NCBI GenBank assembly: GCA_030425705.1
Contig: JAUHZU010000001.1
Span: 434,001-498,000 of the forward strand
Length of the DNA stretch: 64,000 nucleotides
Direction of reading: 5' to 3'
From: Phycisphaerae bacterium
GTDB lineage: Bacteria > Planctomycetota > Phycisphaerae > Phycisphaerales > Phycisphaeraceae
Shown piece by piece: positions 43,101-50,838 of this stretch. The notes under the pieces were generated by a model. The model made no database searches. It saw only the letters and a list, made by a program, of their open reading frames with translations, and was not told where the DNA came from. Position 1 is the first letter of the stretch, and each line of letters opens with the position of its first letter. The position numbers and the translations under genes are program-made.

Positions 43101-43849
43101 TACGGGAGCGTGCCGACGATCTGCCCGACGTCGGTGTGCATCGTGGTCGTCTGCACATCGGACTCGGTGACGCGCGCGACGCCGAAGTCCAGCACCTTGA
43201 CCTGCGGCTTGGGCGGGTCGCCGACCTGGGTGACCAGGATGTTCGCGGGCTTGAGGTCGCGGTGGATCACGCCCTTGGTGTGGGCGTGGTGGATGGCGTC
43301 GCAGACCTGGCCAAACAGCTCGAGCCGTTCGCGCACGCCCAACTGGTGGGTGTCGGCGTAGGTCGTCAGCGTCGGGCCGTCGATAAACTCCATCGCGAAG
43401 AACGGCCGGCCGCGGCTGAAACCCGCCTCGTAGATCGCTGCGATGCCCGGGTGCTTGAGCTTTCCCAGCAGGTCGGCCTCGACCTCGAACCGTCGGAGGA
43501 CGCTCGGCGAGGTCTGGCCCGCCTTGATCATCTTCAGCGCGACCCGCCGGGCGGGGTTGGCCTGACGCGCCTCGTACACCACGCCCATCCCGCCCTCGCC
43601 GATCTGGCGGATGATCTCGTATCGCAATGTCTCCGGTTCCCCCGGCCCCCCCGGACCCGCATGCGACGCGGAGCCCGCGCCGAAGGGGATCGCGCTTATC
43701 GCAGACGGTGGCGTCTGCGGACCCGGGCCCTGGATCGTCTCGTCTCCGGAAGCAGGCCCCGCGTCACCCCGCTCGGCCTGTTGCGCGGAATCCACCGTCT
43801 CCGCGTCACCGGGCCGCGGTGCCTGCTCGCTGGCGTCGTTGTCTGTCAA
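40118..43849 (-). CDS. Ser/Thr protein kinase with WD40 repeats
   Basis: A 1243-residue inner-membrane signalling protein. The kinase domain (about 75-340) has the glycine loop IGEGGMGVVYEA, VALKMIKAG (ATP Lys), HRDLKPANILV (catalytic loop), DFGVAR (Mg loop) and GTLPYMSPEQ. One transmembrane helix follows (ALVAGVAATFVVLVLGIVATSIFAVL), then a coiled stretch rich in Ala/Glu/Arg. From about residue 470 come many WD40 blades, seen as repeating 'FSPDGSRLATGS...VRVWDA'. Layout is typical of planctomycete kinases. The start is uncertain: I used TTG at 43849 with GAGGGG upstream; an alternative TTG lies at 43900. Confidence 0.88.
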   Translation of the reverse strand: MTDNDASEQAPRPGDAETVDSAQQAERGDAGPASGDETIQGPGPQTPPSAISAIPFGAGSASHAGPGGPGEPETLRYEIIRQIGEGGMGVVYEARQANPARRVALKMIKAGQTSPSVLRRFEVEADLLGKLKHPGIAAIYEAGFSRGRPFFAMEFIDGPTLTTYADTHQLGVRERLELFGQVCDAIHHAHTKGVIHRDLKPANILVTQVGDPPKPQVKVLDFGVARVTESDVQTTTMHTDVGQIVGTLPYMSPEQVAGANEDIDTRSDVYALGVVLYELLSGQLPYDLRQRVIHEAARVICEDAPTRLSGINTKLRGDIETIVGKALEKDRERRYPSANELSADVRRYLGDEPITARPPSRGYLMKKFAQRNKALVAGVAATFVVLVLGIVATSIFAVLADDARARAEAARSAEAEQRAHATQMQQLAQQRALEADGSRRAAEYDAYLANLVAAQSALASYNPDAASGYLQSCAARLRNWEWAHLDAGLDGALIVLDGGGGQVSAVAYSPDGSRLATGSRAGVVRVWDAHTGALIWTTPAQADHGPIGGITTLAFNADGSRLVSGTYSGVVTLRDAESGEARATFNHGNQYSSIVLAAFSPDSTRLLVATMTQRVFLWDTQTHEKLGEYLASDDPTHRFVTDRCAFTAAFTADGRSFYIVPDRWATTSASATAVRPAPQALTGGRALSRVKVYNTATGELRGEVVCEPGGVSGEARPWLAGEHLLLGLSAGQNFFLHDPEADTMSALQGELTERIDLAQIDPAGRRAVLVSAGQVYLYDVTTGQRTAQLPGGRLGSTHAVLSPDSTLAAVFNRDNTARLCDANDGSAVTALLGHTSAVTAFEFSPDGLHCVTGSADGTARVWRARSHARSDRLDQPMISRGFLRTDAAAYRPDGQAFAYLGEGTVYVCDAATGRTLEQYPIDGWTPGIEQLVDLHYAGDSLSLITAAPDVAPGGAGGLIFKLHLRDLARGKTYSRSVPILVPYCSISPDGRYILTADTSGQDFAMHLTDLETGEDRSIDAPPGARWSYADFAHDSQSIAAVADNGRVEVWDMQGRSLFQAQPPPEGTDSADVPALVVLSPDGQHLVVGNPSGELWVYHVATARRLRQLTDSDTLGMPISLPVYDFSPGGERLAICGAGYRVGLWDITTGQHLATLDDHTGNIKSIAFSPDGSRVATASDDGTARIWDADTGNNVLLLHRGEGPQLGAHISPDGRSILTAQIDGTVHLWHTRPCHERFLPADRR

Positions 43850-43973
43850 TGGGGCACCCCTCGCGATATGAAGACGTCCTACCCCGGTTGGCGCAATCAA
43901 GATATCAAGCGCGGGGTCGATGTGTTAGCGCGATCGACTCCGACAAACGACGGGCAGCGACCCGAGGTTTGTC

Positions 43974-45608
43974 CTACGGCTGGGGCGCGTATCGGTCGAG
44001 AGTTTGTTGGCCGGGGTGGGTGGGGACGCCGCCGGTGTAAGGGTCGGTATCGAAGGGTGCGACGGTTCGCTCCGGGGGCGCGCTGAGGACGATCTCGGCC
44101 CGGGGGTCGCCGGTGTCGAGGAGGTACTGGGTGAGGGCGGCCTGGAGTTCTTCAGCGATCTCGTGGTAGGCGGGGTCGCCGTCGAAGGTGGCGAGGTTGT
44201 GCAGGGCATCCGGGTCGTTGTGGAGGTCGTAGAGTTCTGCGGTGGGTCGTTTGGCGAAGCAGAGTTGCCAGTGGTGTTCGTAGCCGGGGGTGTTGCGGTG
44301 GGTGTAGATGGTGAACTTGGTGGGCCCGTTGTCGCAGTCGCCGAGCCAGCCGCGGATGTTGTTGCGGTGGGGGAGGGGGAGGGCGCGTTCGGGGAAGGGG
44401 GTGCCGGCGGGCCAGCGGAGGGGCTCGAGGTTCTGGATGTAGAGCCAGCGGTCGGTGCGGATGGCGCGGCTGGGGTAGCCGCCGGTGGTGGGTGCTTCCT
44501 GGCAGGAGGTGTGGCGCTCGCGGCCGAAGACGATGTGGTTCCGCCATTCGACATCGGCATCGTCAGTCGCTGCGAGCAACGGCAACAGCGAGCGGCCGGT
44601 CATGTCGTCGGGGGTGGTGACGCCGGCGGCGTCGAGGAAGGTGGGGGCGAGGTCGGTGAGGGAGACGAGGGCGTCGGTGGTGGAGCCGGGCTGGCCGATT
44701 CCTCCCGGGAAGCGGATGGCGAGGGGGACGCGTACCCCTGCGTCGTAGAGATTGCCTTTGCAGCGGGGGAAGGGCATGCCGTGGTCGCCGGTGACGACGA
44801 TGAGGGTGTCGTCGAGGAGGCCGCGTTGTTCGAGCTGGTCGAGGGCGTCGGCGACGAGGCGGTCGAAGCGCTGGACCTCGCTGTAGTAGTCGGCGATGTC
44901 GTGGCGGACGGCGGGGGTATCGGGGAAGTGGCTGAAGAGGTGGACTTGGTCGGCGTCGATGCCGGCGTCCTGGCCGGCGTTGTTCGCGTACGGGCGGTGG
45001 GGGTCGCTGCTGCCCAGCCAGTAGCAGAAGGGGGTGTCGTCGGGCTGTTCGTCGAGAAACCTGGAGAAGCCGTTGATGCCCGGGCCGAAGCCGGGGCCGG
45101 CGGGGTGTTGGTCGCGGTTGTTCAGTGAGCCGGGGCCGTAGGACTTGCCGCCGTGTCCGATGCGAAAGCCGGCTTGCTGGAGGAGCAACGGATAGACATC
45201 AAGTTGCGCGGGGAGTTGCCCATACAGGTTCGCGCCGGTGCCAAGCCGCCAGATGTCCTGGCCAGTGAGCAGGGCGTTGCGGGAGGGGGTGCAGGAGGGG
45301 GAGGCGACAAAGGCGTGGGTGAAGAGGACGCCTTCGCGGGCGATGCGGTCGAAGGCGGGGGTGTGGATGGCGTCATCCCCGTACGCGCCGGCGTGGGGCC
45401 AGCCCCAGTCGTCGGCGATGATGAGCAGGAGGTTGGGGCGGGGGTCCTGGATCGTTTTTGGGGAGGGGGATGAGGCGGGGGTGATCCGCGCCTTCGCAGC
45501 GCTCGGGCCCGGTTTGTCGTGGTTTGCGCCGGTGTAGGCGGTAGCCGCGACGATGACCAGGAAGCAGGCGGCCAGGGCGGGGAGCGCGATGAGGGGGTGG
45601 CGATTCAT
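43974..45608 (-). CDS. Sulfatase (type I, cysteine formylglycine)
   Basis: Hydrolyses sulfate esters, probably of polysaccharides, in the periplasm or outside. The 544-residue protein starts with a membrane/signal segment (LIALPALAACFLVIVAATAYTG). NLLLIIADDWGWPHAGAYGD carries the metal-binding Asp pair, and PSCTPSRNALLTGQ is the CxPSR formylglycine site. VVTGDHGMPFPRCKGNLYDAGVRVPL carries the second metal site. It ends near LYDLHNDPDALHNLA. An anaerobic- or FGE-type maturase is needed and is not in the window. The ATG at 45608 was chosen because the frame upstream only mirrors the divergent gene. Its last codons recur as fragments at 34766 and 36391. Confidence 0.93.
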   Translation of the reverse strand: MNRHPLIALPALAACFLVIVAATAYTGANHDKPGPSAAKARITPASSPSPKTIQDPRPNLLLIIADDWGWPHAGAYGDDAIHTPAFDRIAREGVLFTHAFVASPSCTPSRNALLTGQDIWRLGTGANLYGQLPAQLDVYPLLLQQAGFRIGHGGKSYGPGSLNNRDQHPAGPGFGPGINGFSRFLDEQPDDTPFCYWLGSSDPHRPYANNAGQDAGIDADQVHLFSHFPDTPAVRHDIADYYSEVQRFDRLVADALDQLEQRGLLDDTLIVVTGDHGMPFPRCKGNLYDAGVRVPLAIRFPGGIGQPGSTTDALVSLTDLAPTFLDAAGVTTPDDMTGRSLLPLLAATDDADVEWRNHIVFGRERHTSCQEAPTTGGYPSRAIRTDRWLYIQNLEPLRWPAGTPFPERALPLPHRNNIRGWLGDCDNGPTKFTIYTHRNTPGYEHHWQLCFAKRPTAELYDLHNDPDALHNLATFDGDPAYHEIAEELQAALTQYLLDTGDPRAEIVLSAPPERTVAPFDTDPYTGGVPTHPGQQTLDRYAPQP

Positions 45609-45708
45609 CCCTGCACTGTACCGCGGGGGCGGGGCTCGATGAAGGGCGGGCCGGGTACACTTGGGCGGGCCCGGCCCGACGGCGTGTGGGTGGTTGGCAG
45701 AGGCGGTG

Positions 45709-46674
45709 ATGATGGACGAGTTGTTTGAAGCGGTGTGCCCGGCGTTGTGCGCGTGTTGGCTCGTGCCGTTCGCGGTGGTGGGCGGGCTGGTGATGATCAT
45801 CGAGTCGGTGGCGACGGGCTGGCGCTGGCGGGGGCTGGACCGGAAGGGGCTGTTCTGCCGGCGGTGCCGGTTTGACCTGCGGGGGGCATCGGGACGGCGG
45901 TGCGCGGAGTGTGGGGCGGGGCTGGACCTGTGGGGCGTGTTGGCGCCGGGGGTGGACCCGCCTTTGAACTTGGCGTCGCGGGTGTTGCTGGCGACGATCG
46001 GGTGCATCGGCCCGATGGTGCTGGCGGGGGTGCTGCTGGCGATGGTGATGCCGTTCAACTACACGACGGACCGGACGCTGACGTTGACGCCAAAGGTGGA
46101 ATCTCTGCTCATAACACGGCACGTGCCGATCGAGTTACGCGCTTACAGCGAACGTACTCTTTGGGGGAAAGGGGCACCTAAGAGACTACTGCTCAGTTTG
46201 CCTGAGGGGGAGTTTAATGAGTCCCTCGCTGAGGTATGGTTGTCTGTCAACACAACAGACAGCCGATTGTTTTCGGTGCCGCTGCCGGAGTCTGATACTG
46301 CGTTGATATCAGAAGCGCAATGGGATTGGATGCATAGATTGTATGGCTATCCAGACGATCCCAGCGAATTGGCGGATCGCCGAGCTGAGTTGGTGTTGGC
46401 GGTACGGTACATGGCAGGCAACCGTGGCGGCCCGCCCGAGCTGCACTGGTACCGATACTCCGAGACGCATGCTTCGCGGTTCGACCCGCTGGGCGTGTTT
46501 TTTGTCGTGGAGCTGATGCTGGGCCTGGTGGTTTGGGGGCTGCTGGTGCGGTGGGTGGTGGTGGCGCACGGCCGGGCGGTGCAGGCGTACGCGATGAGCC
46601 AGCAGCGTGCGGTCAGGAAGCTGGAGACGTGGATCGCACAGAACCGGGAGCGTGCGGGGCTGGGGGAAGAGTGA
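45709..46674 (+). CDS. Membrane protein with zinc ribbon
   Basis: A 321-residue inner-membrane protein. Helix 1 (ALCACWLVPFAVVGGLVMIIE) is followed by a zinc ribbon CRRCRFDLRGASGRRCAECGA, helix 2 (VLLATIGCIGPMVLAGVLLAMVM), a soluble region of about 140 residues, helix 3 (GVFFVVELMLGLVVWGLLVRWVVVA) and a charged tail. Same ribbon-helix layout as 8284-8604. The soluble part (46091-46420) is less GC-rich than the flanks, about half G+C in sampled lines. ATG 45709 or 45712; divergent from the sulfatase. The stop codon lies inside a GTGAACAG repeat. Confidence 0.75.
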   Translation: MMDELFEAVCPALCACWLVPFAVVGGLVMIIESVATGWRWRGLDRKGLFCRRCRFDLRGASGRRCAECGAGLDLWGVLAPGVDPPLNLASRVLLATIGCIGPMVLAGVLLAMVMPFNYTTDRTLTLTPKVESLLITRHVPIELRAYSERTLWGKGAPKRLLLSLPEGEFNESLAEVWLSVNTTDSRLFSVPLPESDTALISEAQWDWMHRLYGYPDDPSELADRRAELVLAVRYMAGNRGGPPELHWYRYSETHASRFDPLGVFFVVELMLGLVVWGLLVRWVVVAHGRAVQAYAMSQQRAVRKLETWIAQNRERAGLGEE

Positions 46675-46735
46675 ACAGTGAACAGTTCACCGTGAACAGA
46701 TCAAGTGTCTCAACTGTTCACAGTGGACTGTTCAC
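46671..46735. repeat. GTGAACAG inverted repeat between convergent genes
   Basis: GTGAACAGTGAACAGTTCAC at 46671-46690 and CTGTTCACAGTGGACTGTTC then AC at 46714-46735 can pair. The right arm is the reverse complement, with one mismatch, of 30980-31001 inside the GNAT gene. It may act as a bidirectional terminator-like hairpin, though no T-tract is present. Confidence 0.8.
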
Positions 46736-46742
46736 TTCCGCA

Positions 46743-47813
46743 TCAAGCGATGCGGGTGTTTTGGAGGTCGTACTGGTTGATACGGTCGATCAGGGCGCGG
46801 AGGGTGCCGTAGTCGCGCTTGGTGCTGTGGAAGGTCAGGCGTGGGAGGGAGGGCAGCGTCTTGCGTTCCTCGGGGAGGGGGCCGCCCTGCTCGATCTTGC
46901 CGGACCTGACGAGCACGGCGAAGTCGGTGTTGAGCGCATCGAGCTGCTCGTCGGTGAGCGGGCGGTGGAGGCGGAGGACCTGGGTGTCGCGGACGAAGCG
47001 GGCCGAGTGGTAGTTGCGGTAGAAGTCGAGCACGTGCTGCGCGGCGGCGGCGGGGTCGTCGGTGACGAGGAAGAGGTTGGGGTCGTCCTCGCTGATCCAG
47101 CCGTTGTCGAGGAGCGAGCGCTGGACGTAGTTGTCCCAGTGTTTCCAATAGTCACTTCCGGGAGCGTCGACCATGACGACGGGCATGAGCGGGGCCTTGC
47201 CGGTCTGGATGAGGGTGAGGGCCTCGAACGCCTCGTCCTGCGTGCCGAACCCGCCGGGGAAGCAGGCGATCGCGCTGCTCATCCACATGAAAGTGAGCTT
47301 GCGGGTGAAGAAGTACTTGAAGTTGATGAGCTTGGGGTCGCCGAGGATGATGTCGTTGGCGTTGGTCTCGAAGGGGAGGTTGATAGAGACGCCGAAGGAG
47401 GACTGGCGGTCGGCGCCGTGGTGGCCGGCGCGCATGATGCCGTCGCCCGCGCCGGTGATGACCATCCACCCGGCCTGGGCCATCTGCTTGGCGAAGTCCA
47501 TGGCGGCGAGGTAGTCGGGGTGGTCGATGGGCGTGCGGGCGCTGCCGTAGATGCTGATCTTGCGGGTGTCGGCGTAGGGGCGGAAGACCTTCAGCGCGTA
47601 GCGGAGCTCCTTAAGCGAGCGGGACATGAGCTTGACCTCGCCCATGTCCGAGCCGTCGTCGAGCAGCTTGACGGCGGTGTGCATGATCTCGCGGATGCGC
47701 ATGGAGCGCGAGCGTTTCGGGTCGCCCCCGGCCATGGAGATGATGTCGTCCAGGGCGCGGGCGAGCTCGGAGTTGGCCTGGTGGCGGGGGCGCGGGGTGT
47801 TGGGTGGGTTCAC
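46743..47813 (-). CDS. LOG-family (TIGR00730-type) Rossmann protein
   Basis: A 356-residue cytoplasmic protein of the 'lysine decarboxylase-like' family, whose characterised members are cytokinin-riboside phosphoribohydrolases or nucleotide 5'-monophosphate nucleosidases. It has ISIYGSARTP, GWMVITGAGDGIMRAGHHGA, SINLPFETNAN, the signature CFPGGFGTQDEAFEALTL and NLFLVTDDP. It carries about 80 extra N-terminal and 90 extra C-terminal residues compared with the short family. The GTG start at 47813 has AAGGAG 7 bases upstream, which decides it. Confidence 0.88.
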   Translation of the reverse strand: MNPPNTPRPRHQANSELARALDDIISMAGGDPKRSRSMRIREIMHTAVKLLDDGSDMGEVKLMSRSLKELRYALKVFRPYADTRKISIYGSARTPIDHPDYLAAMDFAKQMAQAGWMVITGAGDGIMRAGHHGADRQSSFGVSINLPFETNANDIILGDPKLINFKYFFTRKLTFMWMSSAIACFPGGFGTQDEAFEALTLIQTGKAPLMPVVMVDAPGSDYWKHWDNYVQRSLLDNGWISEDDPNLFLVTDDPAAAAQHVLDFYRNYHSARFVRDTQVLRLHRPLTDEQLDALNTDFAVLVRSGKIEQGGPLPEERKTLPSLPRLTFHSTKRDYGTLRALIDRINQYDLQNTRIA

Positions 47814-47903
47814 GGCGGTCTCCTTGTCGGTCGATGATACCGGTGCCGCCGACGCCCGGCATGGCGTATCATGCCTTCCGAACAAACCCGAAGGATCAGG
47901 AAG

Positions 47904-48491
47904 ATGCCGCTCCCCAACCGCTACATGCATGTCACCCCGGGCAACGAGCCGCCCGAGGAGATCAACACGATCGTCGAGATCCCCAAGGGCCGACGCAGCA
48001 AGTTCGAGGTCGACAAGAAGACCGGGCTCATGAAGCTGGACCGGTACCTCTACTCTTCGGCCCACTACCCCGGGGACTACGGCTTCATCCCGCAGACGCT
48101 CGCGGAGGACGGCGACCCGCTGGACGTGATCGTCATGGTCAACGAGCCGACGTTCCCCGGCTGCCTGATCGAGGCACGGCCGCTGGGCCTGTTCCGCATG
48201 ACCGACAAGGGCGACAACGACTTCAAGGTACTCGCCGTGCCCAGCCAGGACCCGATCTTCGCGGAGTACAAGAACCTGTGGCGGGTGCCGCCGCACTTCC
48301 TGCGGGAGGTCGAGCACTTCTTCGCGACGTACAAGCAGCTCGAGGGCGGCAAGGTCGTGACGATGGGCTGGGACCAGGCGGACGCGGCGCACCGCGAGAT
48401 CGAGGCGTGCATCCAGCGCTACCGCGACGCGAACCCCAAACGCTCGGAAGACGACGACCCGGTCGCGCTGGACGCGCGCGGCAACGGGTAG
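47904..48491 (+). CDS. ppa: Inorganic pyrophosphatase (family I)
   Basis: Hydrolyses pyrophosphate, pulling biosynthetic reactions forward. The 195-residue protein has VEIPKGRRSKFEVDKKTG, YPGDYGFIPQTLAEDGDPLDVIVM (metal-binding Asp residues), and FRMTDKGDNDFKVLAV (active-site DKGDND). The ATG at 47904 follows AGGA by a few bases and gives the typical length. It diverges from the LOG gene and converges on the zinc-ribbon cluster with a 6-base gap. Confidence 0.95.
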   Translation: MPLPNRYMHVTPGNEPPEEINTIVEIPKGRRSKFEVDKKTGLMKLDRYLYSSAHYPGDYGFIPQTLAEDGDPLDVIVMVNEPTFPGCLIEARPLGLFRMTDKGDNDFKVLAVPSQDPIFAEYKNLWRVPPHFLREVEHFFATYKQLEGGKVVTMGWDQADAAHREIEACIQRYRDANPKRSEDDDPVALDARGNG

Positions 48492-48497
48492 CAACCG

Positions 48498-49049
48498 CTA
48501 CATCTCCAGCAGGATCGGCAGGACGTTCGTCACGCAGTTGATGAGCATCGCGACGGCGTTGAGCGAGGTGCCGATGATGCCGCAGATGACCCCGGCCTTG
48601 GCCATGCCCTCGGACGTCGGGGCGGCCCGGCCCGCGTAGATGTCCTTCTGCGCCTCCTTGCCGAAATAGATCCCCAGGGGCCCGAGGACCAGCCCGATCA
48701 GCCCGCAGCACAGGCACATCGGGATCGAGCAGATGCCCAGGACCAGGGCGGTCGTGGCCTTGCCCGAGCCGAGTTGGCTGGTGTAACCACTCGCAACGAT
48801 CGCGGCACCGCAGCTTGGGCAGTTGCCCCCCAGGGTGGCGCCGGTCAGGTCGGCCTGGCACTGCTGACAGCGCAGCACCTCCGGACCCGTCTCCTGGAAC
48901 ACCGGCGAGGGCGGCGGCGGCTCCGTCGGGTCGTGCTCGACCGGCTCGGCCAGCTCGTAGGGGTTCGGCCCGTCGTCGGCCGAGGGATCGCCGGGGTTGT
49001 TCGCGTCGTCGTTCTGGGGCTCGTCGTCGAAGGGGTTGTTTTCAGCCAT
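48498..49049 (-). CDS. Zinc-ribbon/DUF4190 membrane protein, paralogue A
   Basis: 183 residues: an acidic Asp/Asn/Pro-rich first 60 residues, then a zinc ribbon CQQCQADLTG...NCPSCGAAI, then DUF4190-like helices (ATTALVLGICSIPMCLCCGLIGLVLGPLGIYFG; GVICGIIGTSLNAVAML). Function unknown. Last of three tandem paralogues read on the minus strand (50058 to 48498). Confidence 0.8.
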   Translation of the reverse strand: MAENNPFDDEPQNDDANNPGDPSADDGPNPYELAEPVEHDPTEPPPPSPVFQETGPEVLRCQQCQADLTGATLGGNCPSCGAAIVASGYTSQLGSGKATTALVLGICSIPMCLCCGLIGLVLGPLGIYFGKEAQKDIYAGRAAPTSEGMAKAGVICGIIGTSLNAVAMLINCVTNVLPILLEM

Positions 49050-49094
49050 GGCAATACAACGCGGGTCGTCCGGATGGATCCGTAGGGGCGCGGG

Positions 49095-49568
49095 TCAGGG
49101 GTTCGAAACAACAAGTGCAAAGAAGACAACAAACACCAGTGTCAGCACCAGCCCGATGATCCCGCAGATCAGGCCGGCCAACGCCATCTTACGCGAACCC
49201 TCGGGGGCCTTGCCCGCGCGGACCGCGGAGACCGCGGGGAAATAGAAGGCCACGGCCAGCAGCCCGGTGATCCCGCCCAGCCCGGTCAGGCAGACGCAGC
49301 ACATCCCCCCGGGCGCGAAGACCACGGAGATGATCCCGAGGACCATCGAGGCCACCGCCATGCCCGAGGAGCGCTGGGCGGGGTAGTGGTCGGCGACGAT
49401 CGCCGCGCCGCAGTGCGGGCAGTTGCCTCCGAGCATCTGGCCGGTGAGGTCGTTCCCACACTGCTGGCAACGGATCGTGTCGTGGTGGACGGGCGCCGGT
49501 GCCGGCGCGGGTGGTGGAGGCGGCGGCGCGTCGCTGCCGTAGGGGTCTTGCTCGTAGGGGTCGGGCAT
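49095..49568 (-). CDS. Zinc-ribbon/DUF4190 membrane protein, paralogue B
   Basis: 157 residues with the same plan as paralogue A: a short Asp/Pro-rich N-terminus (DPYEQDPYGSDA plus a proline run), ribbon CQQCGNDLTG...NCPHCGAAI, helices MAVASMVLGIISVVFAPGGMCCVCL and ITGLLAVAFYFPAV, then GLICGIIGLVLTLVFVVFFALVV. The ribbon is more similar to A than to C. 45 bases upstream of A. Confidence 0.8.
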   Translation of the reverse strand: MPDPYEQDPYGSDAPPPPPPAPAPAPVHHDTIRCQQCGNDLTGQMLGGNCPHCGAAIVADHYPAQRSSGMAVASMVLGIISVVFAPGGMCCVCLTGLGGITGLLAVAFYFPAVSAVRAGKAPEGSRKMALAGLICGIIGLVLTLVFVVFFALVVSNP

Positions 49569-49590
49569 CGGTGTGTTCCGTGCGGGAAGC

Positions 49591-50058
49591 TTAGAGCATG
49601 AACAAGAGCACGCCCAGCCCGATGCCCCCGATCAGGAGCCCGAGCGCGGTGTAGCTGCAGATGAGCCCGGCCTTGGCGAAGCCGCGGGCGCTGGGGTTGT
49701 ACCGGCCGGAGCGGAGTTGCGCGTTAGCAATATGGCCGAAGATGATGCCCAGCGGCGCGAACACGAGCGTCGGCAGGCCGTAAGCGATGCACAGCGTCAG
49801 GGCCAGGATGCCCATGATCATCGACGCGACCGCCATGCCGTTACTCGGGGCGCTGGCGAGGTGCTGGGGGTTGATGTGGGACCCGCACTCGGGGCAGGTG
49901 CCGCCGATGACCGCGCCGGTCAGGTCGTACCCGCAGGCCGGGCAGGAGAACCCGGCGTGCTGGAGCCCGCCCATCGGCGGCGCGTGGTACGGCGCCGGCG
50001 GGGGGGGCGGCGGCTCGGGCGGCGCGGTCGGGTCGTACTCGTCATACGGGTTGGACAC
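49591..50058 (-). CDS. Zinc-ribbon/DUF4190 membrane protein, paralogue C
   Basis: 155 residues. It begins SNPYDEYDPTAPPEPPPPPPAP, ribbon CPACGYDLTG...TCPECGSHI, then helices MAVASMIMGILALTLCIAYGLPTLVFAPLGIIFG and GLICSYTALGLLIGGIGLGVLLFML. Likely GTG start. First of the three on the minus strand and 10 bases after the PLD gene stop, so all four may be one transcript. Confidence 0.8.
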   Translation of the reverse strand: MSNPYDEYDPTAPPEPPPPPPAPYHAPPMGGLQHAGFSCPACGYDLTGAVIGGTCPECGSHINPQHLASAPSNGMAVASMIMGILALTLCIAYGLPTLVFAPLGIIFGHIANAQLRSGRYNPSARGFAKAGLICSYTALGLLIGGIGLGVLLFML

Positions 50059-50068
50059 GCGGGATAGT

Positions 50069-50770
50069 CTAGCCGAAAGCCCGCCAAAGCCGCTCGAACT
50101 CCTGGGCGTATCGGCGGACGGTCTCGGGGTGGCTGAAGACCAGCAGGTTCTCGTGGTTGCGGGTCGCCCCGCGGGTCCAGTTGTAGCTGCCGTTGATCAG
50201 CCGGGCGTCGTCGATCACCGCGAACTTGTGGTGCATGTGGTCGTTGTCCGGGTCGAACCGGGTGGGAACACCGGCCCGGACCATCTGCGCGATGTCCGAC
50301 CCCGAATCGAACTGCTTGTCGTTGTCGGTGATCAGCCGGACCGCGACGCCCCGGCGGTGGGCCTCGATGATCCGCTCGGTGATGCGGTCGTCGGTGACCG
50401 TGAACACGCAGATGTCCGCGGAGTGCCGGGCGTCCGCGAGCTGCCGGCGGATCATGCCCAGGCAGTCCTCGCCCGGGGAGAACGCGCAGGCCGGCTCGTC
50501 GGTCTTGCCGCCCCGCGCCGGCGGGCTGACGGCGTGGTCGACCGCCTTGTCGATCCGCTCGAGCCAGCGCAGCGCGTCCAGCGGGTGCGCCTCGATCGCG
50601 CCGCGCGCCAGCCGGAACGCCAGGTTGCGTACAAACGCCAGCCCCTCGCGGTCGTCGGCCAACGGCTCGATCAGACGGTCGATGCCGGCCTCCTCGTCCC
50701 GCGACAGCCGGCCGTCACGCAACGATGCTTCGAGGGCCGCGGTGATCCTGTCCTGCGTCGCTTTGTTCAT
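50069..50770 (-). CDS. Phospholipase D-like (single HKD) protein
   Basis: A 233-residue protein. The N-terminal 100 residues are helical, and the C-terminal half is a single PLD domain with HHKFAVIDDARLINGSYNWTRGA (the H-K-D catalytic set) preceded by ICVFTVTDDRITERIIEAHRRGVAVRLITDN. The closest pattern is the single-HKD nuclease/cardiolipin-hydrolase group (Nuc, Zucchini/MitoPLD), which work as dimers. The substrate here is unknown. Closely followed by the zinc-ribbon paralogues. Confidence 0.85.
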   Translation of the reverse strand: MNKATQDRITAALEASLRDGRLSRDEEAGIDRLIEPLADDREGLAFVRNLAFRLARGAIEAHPLDALRWLERIDKAVDHAVSPPARGGKTDEPACAFSPGEDCLGMIRRQLADARHSADICVFTVTDDRITERIIEAHRRGVAVRLITDNDKQFDSGSDIAQMVRAGVPTRFDPDNDHMHHKFAVIDDARLINGSYNWTRGATRNHENLLVFSHPETVRRYAQEFERLWRAFG

Positions 50771-50838
50771 ACGGCAAGGTTAACCGGGCGGAAGGTGTAT
50801 GTCCTCGGCCGTTGGCATGCTGCAGATAAGATGCGTCT

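Noticed and set aside
43974-46058. Long N-terminal extension of the sulfatase (to 46058)
   Set aside because: The first 150 codons mirror the divergent zinc-ribbon gene; a signal segment starts at the ATG at 45608.
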